Positions 47,138-56,136 of a stretch of DNA of 64,000 nucleotides are shown here, piece by piece. A model generated the notes under the pieces. It was given only the letters and a program-made list of their open reading frames with translations. It was not told the origin of the DNA and searched no databases. Source of the DNA: Fidelibacterota bacterium. GTDB taxonomy: Bacteria > Fidelibacterota > UBA8477 > JABMPR01. The DNA lies in NCBI GenBank assembly GCA_013203185.1, contig JABMOS010000113.1, forward strand, positions 26,950 to 90,949, read 5' to 3'. The position numbers and the translations under genes were made by a program. The stretch's first letter is position 1, and the number at the start of each line of letters is the position of its first letter.

Positions 47138-48002
47138 GGTCTTCTCCTTCCACGTCTTCTTGGTCATCTTTTTTTAGCGCTCCTCTCAAACCCATGAGCA
47201 AGGCTGGCCATAGAACAAAGACAGAGGGCACACTATAGAGGAATCCCTTGGTTAATTCAGGATAGGGCTTTGTTTCCAGGTCTGTTTTAAAACCGAGTTC
47301 CTCAAAAGGGACGGGGGAGATGTTTAACCACGATGTTCCACCAGCTTCATATTCACCATACACATGATCAACATAGCTTGCAGGATCTTCCATGATTCGG
47401 CGGTGTGCCTCATGCAGGATTTCGCTTCGTCTGCCGAAGGTAAGTGCTCCAGCGGGACAGTTTTCCACACAGGCTGGAACTTCACCTTGTTTCAGTCTAT
47501 CAAAACACATCTGGCATTTGCCAATTTTAGGATTGTTATCATCAAACTCGAATTTCGGAATATCGAAGGGGCAGGAGACCATGCAGTATCGGCAGCCCAT
47601 ACATTTGCCTTCAGTCCAGGTTACAGGGCCCTCTTTTTGTTTTTTCATGGCCTGTGTAAGACAGGCAGAAGCACAGGCCGGTTGTGCACAATGCATGCAT
47701 TGTTGCTTCGTATATACTTCGCCGGCACTGGTTTCGACAGCATTGATTACCGAGTATTGATCTGGTTTTAATTGTCGTTTTATTTCACTATCCGGGTAGT
47801 CGGTAGGTTCTGGAAGGCCATTGGCCGTAGCACAGGCAAATTCGCATTCCTGACAACCCTCGCAAAGAGTAACGTCATGGAGGATGGCATAGAATTCTTC
47901 CTGATCCAGTTCAGTTTTAGAATTTCCCAGTGCGGTAGCTCCACTCAGGGTAGCGCTGGCAACTCCCAGAGTCTTCAGAAATTCGCGTCTATCAATAGAC
48001 AT
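47130..48002 (-). CDS. HybA-like Tat-type 4Fe-4S ferredoxin subunit
   Basis: DRREFLKTLGVASATLSG; CEGCQECEFACATANG, CMHCAQPACASACLTQA, CMGCRYCMVSCP. Confidence 0.92.
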   Translation of the reverse strand: MSIDRREFLKTLGVASATLSGATALGNSKTELDQEEFYAILHDVTLCEGCQECEFACATANGLPEPTDYPDSEIKRQLKPDQYSVINAVETSAGEVYTKQQCMHCAQPACASACLTQAMKKQKEGPVTWTEGKCMGCRYCMVSCPFDIPKFEFDDNNPKIGKCQMCFDRLKQGEVPACVENCPAGALTFGRRSEILHEAHRRIMEDPASYVDHVYGEYEAGGTSWLNISPVPFEELGFKTDLETKPYPELTKGFLYSVPSVFVLWPALLMGLRGALKKDDQEDVEGEDHE

Positions 48003-48051
48003 ATTGGATTGTCCTTACATTTCTAGAATGAATTATGTGAGTGAGGGATCA

Positions 48052-48762
48052 TCAAGATTTGTGAGTCAATTCTTGATTCGATGGATCCAGAATGAGCTTT
48101 TGAAATGAACCCCAAAGACCTTTCCCAGCATAGGCGAGAGCGCCATCAGCAATGTCACCACCTTCTTGAAGCAAAGCCAAGCCACGTTCAGCATGTGGTG
48201 GGGCAAAAGAGTGGGCAAAGAAATCACGGATCCTGGCAATCTCCGCTTTTAACCAGGTTAGGGTACGGGCCCCACGATAGAGACGCTGGGTTTCAGTTTC
48301 CCAGTTTGATGGTTCAAGTTTGACCAACCACCCTGCTGCATAGGGGTCGCGGTGTACAATCCCCAGGTTTTGAAGAGCCACCTGATTAATTTTCTTAACA
48401 GTTCCTGATATAGGAGCAGAGATCACCAATGTTTTACCCTCATGGGAAATTTTGAACATAGGATCACCCTGTTTTACCTCTTGGTCCTTTTCAGGAACAG
48501 TTATCTCAGTGAGAATCCCGGTTAATCCATTTAAAAATGCATCAACTCCAACTTTTGCATCACCATTGGATTGCATATGTGCCCAACTGTGTGTTGGACT
48601 AAAGTACACACCGTCCGGTGAGGCAAGTCTATCCGGTTTTAATTGATAGGTTTTCTGAATAACGATTGGTGAATCACTCAAAACCTTGATACGTTTATCT
48701 TCCCTGTACCAGGAAATCGAGATAACGATTGCGACAAATGTTAAAACAAATAAGATGACCAT
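48052..48762 (-). CDS. GcvH-like (lipoyl-domain-fold) protein with N-terminal TM
   Basis: FSPTHSWAHMQSNGDAKVGVDAFLNGLTG...EGKTLVISAPISGTVKKIN...DPYAAGWLVKLEPSNWE aligns along GcvH. Confidence 0.82.
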   Translation of the reverse strand: MVILFVLTFVAIVISISWYREDKRIKVLSDSPIVIQKTYQLKPDRLASPDGVYFSPTHSWAHMQSNGDAKVGVDAFLNGLTGILTEITVPEKDQEVKQGDPMFKISHEGKTLVISAPISGTVKKINQVALQNLGIVHRDPYAAGWLVKLEPSNWETETQRLYRGARTLTWLKAEIARIRDFFAHSFAPPHAERGLALLQEGGDIADGALAYAGKGLWGSFQKLILDPSNQELTHKS

Positions 48763-48795
48763 AATGAACCTCCTTTTTAGTTCGCCTTATCTAAT

Positions 48796-48810
48796 TCAAG
48801 GGGGGTGCCA
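48796..48810 (-). promoter_or_regulatory. sigma54-type (-24/-12) promoter
   Basis: Minus strand TGGCAC-CCCCC-TTGA versus consensus TGGCAC-N5-TTGC; 34 nt upstream of the GcvH-like ATG (48762), with AAGGAGG SD between. Confidence 0.65.
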
Positions 48811-49385
48811 CAAAATTTTAGGACATATAAATATATATATAACAATGAGATAGAAATGGTTAAACTCTGAAAGTTAACAAAGCAAAAGTGTATAGAAATT
48901 CATCAAAGATTTTTTACGACACACCAAAGCGGGTATCACCCCCATTCTCGATTAGTGTTGAATAGTGCAACGGTTGTTTAGAATCCTTACAGTGCCGAAA
49001 GGACGTCGATATCATATGTATCATATTGATAATAAAGAATTAATCTTAGTTATTTAGGAAGTTCATCTCTGAAACATGATGGCAATGGACAAAATATATG
49101 GAGCCCATTTTCTTAATATTGACTTTTTCAACACCATCAATTCAAAAGGAGGGGATGTCGAAGAAAATTTTACAGACTTGACCGTTCAAAAGATAAAGTA
49201 AAATCATAATAAACATTATGATAGTTGAATAGAGTACAGGCTAAAACAAGTGTTGATAATGTAAACAAACCCACTCCTGCAATATTCTCAAGCATCAATC
49301 TTATCAGCCATGGTCGATTTTGTTTGGGTGATTGATTCCATCTCCGCTTAGATTCTTTGAATAAAATTTATTAGGAGATGTAATA

Positions 49386-50135
49386 GTGCGCCAGTTTATC
49401 ATTATTCTTTTCACAGCCACCTTGGTTTTGGGATGGGGGAAGACCGGTCATCGAGTGATCGGAAGAATTGCAGAAGAAAATTTATCACCACAAGCGAAGG
49501 CTGAAATCACAAAACTATTTGGCCACAGCGATCTAGCCAGAATTGCCAATTGGGCAGATGAGATCAAATCCGATCCTGCCTGGAAACATGCCAATGATTG
49601 GCACTATTGCACTGTACTGGAAGGTCAGGAATATATAGGTCCAGATGATGGTGGGAGGGCAGTGCAGAAAGTCTCAGAGTTTACCACCTTGCTAGAGAAG
49701 GGTACGCTTGGCGAAAAAGATCAAAAAGATGTCCTCCGCTTCATCGTGCATATTGTTGGAGATCTCCATCAACCTTTGCATGTTGGGAATGGTACAGATA
49801 AGGGTGGAAATGACGTGAAGGTCACCTGGTTCGGCGATGAATCAAATCTTCATCGGGTGTGGGATTCACAAATGATCGATCACATGCAATACAGCTACAC
49901 CGAATATGCACAGCAGATTCAGCTAGGCTTGATCCCTGATATGAAAGCAGCCCTGCTAGATCCAACGCTCATGACTTTTGTCTACTCCTCAAGAGAAGTT
50001 CATCCCCAAGTGTACGATATAGGCGATGGTAAATTGTCATGGAAATACATATATAAGAATAGAGAACTCATGGAGGATCGCCTCCTTCAAGGTGGATATC
50101 ATCTTGCTGCTCTGCTGAATGATATATTTGATTAA
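49386..50135 (+). CDS. S1/P1 nuclease
   Basis: Mature N-terminus WGKTGHRVIGRIAEENLS; HIVGDLHQPLHVGNGTDKGGNDVKV; NLHRVWDSQMID. Confidence 0.95.
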   Translation: MRQFIIILFTATLVLGWGKTGHRVIGRIAEENLSPQAKAEITKLFGHSDLARIANWADEIKSDPAWKHANDWHYCTVLEGQEYIGPDDGGRAVQKVSEFTTLLEKGTLGEKDQKDVLRFIVHIVGDLHQPLHVGNGTDKGGNDVKVTWFGDESNLHRVWDSQMIDHMQYSYTEYAQQIQLGLIPDMKAALLDPTLMTFVYSSREVHPQVYDIGDGKLSWKYIYKNRELMEDRLLQGGYHLAALLNDIFD

Positions 50136-51140
50136 ATGACATCTTTGCACCGTACTATTTATGCCTGGATAGCTCCACTGCTGATGTGGGGTGTGGTAAG
50201 TGGTGCTACTCCTGAGTCCATTTCACTGGACCACAAGTTTAAACTGGTACTTCAGGGGAAAGCCGAGCAGGATTTTACAGTCGGGCTAGCGCTGGGAGCT
50301 GGCGCTGCAAAGGGGTTCGCCCATATCGGTGTTCTAGATGCTCTTGAGAAGGCCGGCATACGAATTGATATGATCGCCGGCAGCAGCATGGGGGCTATTA
50401 TTGGTGGTGGCTACGCTTCCGGTCTAAGCGTTGACTCTTTGTCCAGTGTGGCACTGACGTATAACTGGTTTGATGTTTTAAATCTCTTAGATCCCGTATT
50501 CCCTGCACGTGGGTTTATTGATGGTCAGAAAATTCATGCCTTTCTCGATGAGTTATATGGTTATCAAAACATTGAAGATTTAGCCATTCCATTTTCGGCA
50601 ACTACAGTTGACATCTTGAGGGGCGACTTATTTGTCCTCAATGAAGGAAACCTGGCTAATGCAGCCCGGGCCAGCTCATCCATTCCTATCATTTTTAACC
50701 CTATGGCCAATAGTGATCAGGTACTGGTTGATGGTGGTATGATTGACCCCGTACCCATAGATGTCGTTCGTTCTATGGGGGCTGACTATATCATTGCTGT
50801 AAACGTGCTGGCTTTCTCTGAAGATCATGCGGATAAGCCAGCCTTCAAGTATATGAATGCCGATGAACTAAAGAATAGTCGCTCCACCTGGCGATTCCCA
50901 AAAGCAAATGAGGCCTGGTACAAGGCAGGAAAGCCAAATATGGTTGAAATTGCCCATGAAACAGTCATTCTATCCATGGCCTTGATAGCAGCCAATCAAG
51001 TGGAGTTGGCCAATCCTAATATGATTATCAATGTAAGTACTGGCTTGGCAGCGTGGAATTTTCTTGAAGCAGAGATTGCTATTCAAAAGGGCTATAAAGA
51101 AACCATCCTGCAATTGGAGATGGCCAAACAAAAACCATAG
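50136..51140 (+). CDS. patatin-like phospholipase, exported
   Basis: GLALGAGAAKGFAHIGVLDALE, GSSMGAIIGG, VDGGMIDPVP. Confidence 0.93.
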   Translation: MTSLHRTIYAWIAPLLMWGVVSGATPESISLDHKFKLVLQGKAEQDFTVGLALGAGAAKGFAHIGVLDALEKAGIRIDMIAGSSMGAIIGGGYASGLSVDSLSSVALTYNWFDVLNLLDPVFPARGFIDGQKIHAFLDELYGYQNIEDLAIPFSATTVDILRGDLFVLNEGNLANAARASSSIPIIFNPMANSDQVLVDGGMIDPVPIDVVRSMGADYIIAVNVLAFSEDHADKPAFKYMNADELKNSRSTWRFPKANEAWYKAGKPNMVEIAHETVILSMALIAANQVELANPNMIINVSTGLAAWNFLEAEIAIQKGYKETILQLEMAKQKP

Positions 51141-51223
51141 AAGTATTTTCTGGCAGCCATGTTATTCACATCAAATATTCAGGTTTTAGTTGACTCCGCC
51201 AATGGTCTGTAGAAATTAATTAC

Positions 51224-52666
51224 ATGCGAATTTCCCCCCTCCTCAATCGTGCACTGAAAACAGGTAGTATCATCCTCATTCTTGGTATGATGTGGTCATG
51301 CAGTTTTTTTGGTGACCGAAAAAAGGGTGAATACACGCCAATTGAATTTGATCTGCAAAAAGAAGTTGGTCCTTTTCAGGGTCTTGGCGCTAATGTTCCT
51401 ATCAGTTTTTACAGTCGCAGGATGAAGGTACTTCAGACCTTTAATGAATTGGGCATAAAATATATCAGGGTCAAGCGTGATGCAGAAAACTGGGATGATA
51501 TCCTGGCTCTACGTGCCTCTACATCTCGCCTTGGCGTCAAATGGATTTATAGTCTGGATGCCATCCCTCCACAATTTCTAAATAATTATGGTAGGCTGGT
51601 CGATTTGAAAGGCTTTGCAATTTGGTGGGCAGAGGAAGTAGATGAATTGCTCTATCAAGATGTCCCAGCCGATTATATTGAGTTACTTGATACCCCAAAT
51701 ATTTTGAGGGGTGATTCCCTATCTCTTTCATCTGATTTGTTTAACGATTTAATTCATGCTACCCGTGCTGAGCTGGATCTTCGTGATTTTCAAAATGTTG
51801 CCATAGTTGGGCCTGGCCTTTCCACACCGTCAATTGCTGGAGATCTTGAGACCTGGTATATGGATCTGGATCAGGCTGGTTTTGATATGCTGCCTTTTTG
51901 GTCGGTTCATTGCAGGGAAAATTCCATTGATGGAGAACAGACTGGTGCTGCATTGGGGACTCTTTTTGAATACCTCGACAAGATCGAATCAAGAAAACCT
52001 GTCATGGTGAGTTCATTTACGACTCTGGAAACAAAATTTAACGATATTCAGTATCCGGATCCCAATCAATATGACCTGTTGGGAAACTTGAATACTTTTG
52101 AAAGCTATTACTATAGTGCAACATTTTCTCTGCCATATGCACTGAGAGTATATTCAAATACTCTGGACCTCTTAAAACACAGGCAGGTTGTCCCTTTTCT
52201 CCATCAACTATATGATGCCCCTGCTGATGTGAAATACAAAAAAAGATCCTGGGGTCTTTTGGATCTAAACGGGGATGAGAAACCAGTTTTCTCTCTGTTA
52301 TCCCAGCTCATGAAACGGGTTCCCAAACAAGCTACGATTGTCGCAACACTTGATCCCACTCATGAGGGACTAAATGCCCTGACCTTTAAGAACCAGGATG
52401 AAGTCATTGTGACCGTTTTAAATGAAAGTCTGGGATCTAAATCAATTCAGATAAGTCTCCACGGAGTTGATCGCAAATTGACAGTTCACAGTGTCGAGCT
52501 GCATTATTCTCCAGTATTATTTCCTCCTGAGCAAGGCAAAAAAGATATGGTTGAAACAGAAGTGCTGGAAATCAAACCACGATATGACGGAGCAAATGAC
52601 ACTTACGTATTTGCTCTCATGCTCAAGCCTCAATCGATATTTGTAGGTGAATTTCACTATAAATAG
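51224..52666 (+). CDS. lipoprotein with glycoside-hydrolase-like architecture
   Basis: Lipobox-like LGMMWSC; FQGLGANVPISFYS and GIKYIRVKRDAENWDDI suggest a TIM-barrel GH; C-terminal beta domain. Confidence 0.55.
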   Translation: MRISPLLNRALKTGSIILILGMMWSCSFFGDRKKGEYTPIEFDLQKEVGPFQGLGANVPISFYSRRMKVLQTFNELGIKYIRVKRDAENWDDILALRASTSRLGVKWIYSLDAIPPQFLNNYGRLVDLKGFAIWWAEEVDELLYQDVPADYIELLDTPNILRGDSLSLSSDLFNDLIHATRAELDLRDFQNVAIVGPGLSTPSIAGDLETWYMDLDQAGFDMLPFWSVHCRENSIDGEQTGAALGTLFEYLDKIESRKPVMVSSFTTLETKFNDIQYPDPNQYDLLGNLNTFESYYYSATFSLPYALRVYSNTLDLLKHRQVVPFLHQLYDAPADVKYKKRSWGLLDLNGDEKPVFSLLSQLMKRVPKQATIVATLDPTHEGLNALTFKNQDEVIVTVLNESLGSKSIQISLHGVDRKLTVHSVELHYSPVLFPPEQGKKDMVETEVLEIKPRYDGANDTYVFALMLKPQSIFVGEFHYK

Positions 52667-52754
52667 TTTTTCAGCCATTTCAGATTGAATATTCATCATA
52701 TGTAATGAAAGTATATTGAACAATCCTACCATGTTGGTCTAGATTGATAGTGAT

Positions 52755-54056
52755 ATGGAGCAATTGACTGCCAGGAAGATTTTCAAGTTTTGGTTACCCC
52801 TAGCCGGAACCTGGCTTATGATGTCCCTTGAGGGACCTTTTATTGCAGCTATAATCGCCCGTCTAGTCGACCCAAAATTCAACCTGGCTGCCTATGGAGT
52901 GGCCTTCTCATTTGCCCTCATCGTGGAGGCGCCGGTTATCATGATGATGACAGCCTCGACATCTTTGGTTAAGGACTATAGCTCTCTACGTAAACTCAGG
53001 CAATACACCTGGATTTTGAATGGTATTATTACCCTTGTTATGCTCGTTCTTATCATACCGAAGGTATTCTTTTTTATCACCGTGGACTTAATTGGACTTC
53101 CTGAGAATGTGGCTCATCTGACCCATGTGGGAACCATCATCTTATTGCCGTGGCCTGGCGCTATTGGCTTTCGACGATTCTATCAAGGCGTATTGATTAG
53201 CAACCATGCGACACGCCGGGTGGCTTATGGAACTGTTATTCGTCTCATGTCCATGGGGTCAACTGCGCTTAGCTTGTTTATGTTTACAGAGCTCCCTGGC
53301 GTTTACATCGGTACAGCAGCACTTTCTGCTGGCGTAACCATGGAAGCTATGAGTACCAGATTTATGGTCAGATCCATTTTAAAAAGGTTCAAATCAGCAC
53401 CGGATCAACATATTGAACAGGTAGGCATTGCATTGCCACTAACCTTCCAGTATATCAATAAATTCTATTACCCACTTGCCCTCACATCCATGTTGACACT
53501 TGGCGTGCATCCATTGATTACCTTTTTTATTGGAAAGAGTCACATGCCTCTTGAGTCCCTGGCGGTTCTACCTGTGGTGAGCTCCTTTGTTTTTTTATTC
53601 AGGGGAGTTGGACTTTCATTTCAGGAAGCTGCCATCACCATGTTGGGCTCAAGTAAAGAAAATGACCAGGTGATTTATAAATTTGCCACGGTACTAGGGC
53701 TAGTACTAGCTTCCATGCTTATAATTACAGCAATCACACCACTGTCAAGGTTGTGGTTTTCAAACGTGAGTGGGCTAAGTGCCGAGCTCACTGGATTGGC
53801 ACTGACCCCCCTCTTGATTATGGGTCTGTTCCCTGCTTCCACGGTGTTGATATCCATGCAACGAGCAATCCTGGTAAAAGCTGGAAAAACTGGGCCTATT
53901 ACCCATGCAACTGTCATTGAAGTCTTAACAATAATAACAGTACTCTATGTAAGTATTATTCGTTTCTCAGCCATTGGTGTGACTGCAGCTGCTGCGGCAT
54001 TTTTGTCAGGAAGGCTGGCTGCTAACACATATTTTTACTTCAAAACAAGACCATAA
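52755..54056 (+). CDS. MATE/MOP-superfamily-like polytopic transporter
   Basis: ~12 TM helices, 433 aa; MATE-like organisation, no decisive motif by eye. Confidence 0.55.
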   Translation: MEQLTARKIFKFWLPLAGTWLMMSLEGPFIAAIIARLVDPKFNLAAYGVAFSFALIVEAPVIMMMTASTSLVKDYSSLRKLRQYTWILNGIITLVMLVLIIPKVFFFITVDLIGLPENVAHLTHVGTIILLPWPGAIGFRRFYQGVLISNHATRRVAYGTVIRLMSMGSTALSLFMFTELPGVYIGTAALSAGVTMEAMSTRFMVRSILKRFKSAPDQHIEQVGIALPLTFQYINKFYYPLALTSMLTLGVHPLITFFIGKSHMPLESLAVLPVVSSFVFLFRGVGLSFQEAAITMLGSSKENDQVIYKFATVLGLVLASMLIITAITPLSRLWFSNVSGLSAELTGLALTPLLIMGLFPASTVLISMQRAILVKAGKTGPITHATVIEVLTIITVLYVSIIRFSAIGVTAAAAAFLSGRLAANTYFYFKTRP

Positions 54057-54181
54057 ATTTAAACAGAAATGTTATCATAGTTTGGGAATTCTGCCCATAT
54101 AAGACCTTGATACGAGTGCATTTGGCACGTATTTTCACCAAGTAAACACCTGAAATTGGGGAAGCCTTTAGAAGGGGACAC

Positions 54182-56107
54182 ATGCTGACAATAAGATTGT
54201 GGCCATTTACTAAATCTGGGATTGTTACGATTCTCCTGGCAGCATTGTTCCTTGGTTGTTCGGGTAATGCTGGTAAAAACCCCGTTGTCGAAGATGGAAT
54301 TATTGATCTAAGGGACCATCCTTTTAGTGGTCACCTTAATCTTGACGGGGAATGGAGATTTGTCTGGCGAGACACTAACTTGACAGCCATTACATCTTCA
54401 GATGACCATATTAACGTTGAGGTTCCAGGTTCATGGAAGGGCCATCGCTTCAACGATGTAAAGCTCCCTGGACATGGTGCTGGAAGTTATTTTCTCACAA
54501 TACTCATACCTGAACAATCTGAATCATATGCCATTAAATTCAGCACGGCTGGCACAGCTTACAATCTGTTTGTGAACGAAGATCTTGTTGGAAGTGTCGG
54601 TATCTATTCTGTTGATCCCACCATGTCCCAGCCCCTGTATGAACCAAAAATTTACAACCTGGGAAGCCGATCCAATCAATTGACGCTTAGAATTGATGTA
54701 TCAAATTATGATCATCGATTGGGTGGGCTTTGGGAATCTATCACCTTTGGAACCACCAAGGAAATTTACGAATACCGTGAGAAACAAATCGCCCTGGCGC
54801 TGTTTATGTTTGGTACCATTTTCGTCATGGGCATTTATCACTTAGGTATTTTCTCACTGAGTACCCGGGGGACAGCTGCTCTCTACTTTGGCATTTTCTG
54901 TCTTATCATCGGTTTGAGAACCCTGACCACAGGTGAGATATTTATCCATCAAATCTGGCCTTCAATTTCATGGGAAATGCTGGTGAAGATTGAATATCTT
55001 ACCTTTTTTACAGGCATTCCCATATTCTATCTTTTTGTTCGACTGCAATTTCCCGATGAGCTAAGTGAGCGCGTTGGACAAATCGTGGTAGGAACATCCC
55101 TTATCTTCGTTCTGTTGGTACTTTTTACTCGAGTTGATACCTTCTCGTTCTCCCTCAGATATTTCCAGCCTTTTAGCCTTTTGGTCATGGTATATGTCAC
55201 ATATGGCCTCGTCCTGGCATTTATCCGTGGGGAAGAAGGGTCTACCATGGTTCTGGTGGGATTTCTTTCCATTGTCATCACATTTATGAATGATATGCTT
55301 TATGTCGCCAATGTATTGCATACTGGGCATCTTATTTCCATAGGACTCTTGATTTTCATATTGACCCAGGCCTTTTTGATATCCATTCGCTTCTCAAAAG
55401 CATATGCCACTATTGACCTCCAACGCACAAAATTGGAACGAACAAATACAGCTTACCAGGCTGAAATCGAAAGTCGTAAATCAGCTGAACAGGAAGTGCT
55501 AAAGCACAAAGATAATCTTGAAGAATTGGTTGAGAACCGGACTGCTGAATTACAGATAGCTAACAAACGTTTAGAAGAATTATCAAGAGTTGATGGTCTA
55601 ACGGGAATCGCTAACCGTCGTCGACTAGATGAAGAATTGGATCGTGAATGGAAACGTATGCTACGCGAAAAACGTCCCCTGAGCGTGGTTCTCTCGGACA
55701 TAGACCACTTTAAGCTCTATAACGACACCTACGGTCATCAAGGTGGTGATGAGTGCCTTATCCAAGTGGCGAAGGCTATTAAAGAATCAGTTAACCGTCC
55801 TGGTGATTTAACAGCTCGATATGGTGGTGAAGAATTTTGTCTGGTTTTGCCTGAAACCAGCGGTTTGGGAGCCATGCAAATTGCAGAACTGGTCAGGAAG
55901 CATGTGTTTGAGCTGAATATGGAGCATAAATCCTCACCAGTAGCTGGGGTGGTAACACTTAGCTTGGGTGTGGCTACACTCATCCCGGATATTGGAAGCC
56001 ATCCATCCGTTTTACTGGAAGCTGCCGATAGAGCACTTTATCAGGCCAAAGGCAATGGGAGAAATAGGGTCGAGCAAAACCTGAGTGAAGAAGTGGACCC
56101 GAACTAG
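54182..56107 (+). CDS. diguanylate cyclase with 7TMR-DISM-like sensory region
   Basis: N-terminal jelly-roll-like lipoprotein segment, seven TM, coiled coil, GGDEF domain with RYGGEEF active site (GGEEF). Confidence 0.93.
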   Translation: MLTIRLWPFTKSGIVTILLAALFLGCSGNAGKNPVVEDGIIDLRDHPFSGHLNLDGEWRFVWRDTNLTAITSSDDHINVEVPGSWKGHRFNDVKLPGHGAGSYFLTILIPEQSESYAIKFSTAGTAYNLFVNEDLVGSVGIYSVDPTMSQPLYEPKIYNLGSRSNQLTLRIDVSNYDHRLGGLWESITFGTTKEIYEYREKQIALALFMFGTIFVMGIYHLGIFSLSTRGTAALYFGIFCLIIGLRTLTTGEIFIHQIWPSISWEMLVKIEYLTFFTGIPIFYLFVRLQFPDELSERVGQIVVGTSLIFVLLVLFTRVDTFSFSLRYFQPFSLLVMVYVTYGLVLAFIRGEEGSTMVLVGFLSIVITFMNDMLYVANVLHTGHLISIGLLIFILTQAFLISIRFSKAYATIDLQRTKLERTNTAYQAEIESRKSAEQEVLKHKDNLEELVENRTAELQIANKRLEELSRVDGLTGIANRRRLDEELDREWKRMLREKRPLSVVLSDIDHFKLYNDTYGHQGGDECLIQVAKAIKESVNRPGDLTARYGGEEFCLVLPETSGLGAMQIAELVRKHVFELNMEHKSSPVAGVVTLSLGVATLIPDIGSHPSVLLEAADRALYQAKGNGRNRVEQNLSEEVDPN

Positions 56108-56136
56108 AAGAATTTATCACGCTTTACGACTACTCT

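Noticed and set aside
40779-48762. Glycine cleavage system
   Set aside because: GcvH-like proteins are present, but gcvT and gcvP are absent and the surrounding genes are redox and regulatory.
54123-54136. TGGCAC-GTATT-TTCA upstream of the GGDEF gene as a sigma54 promoter
   Set aside because: The -24 element matches but the -12 element lacks the required GC/GA at the right position.
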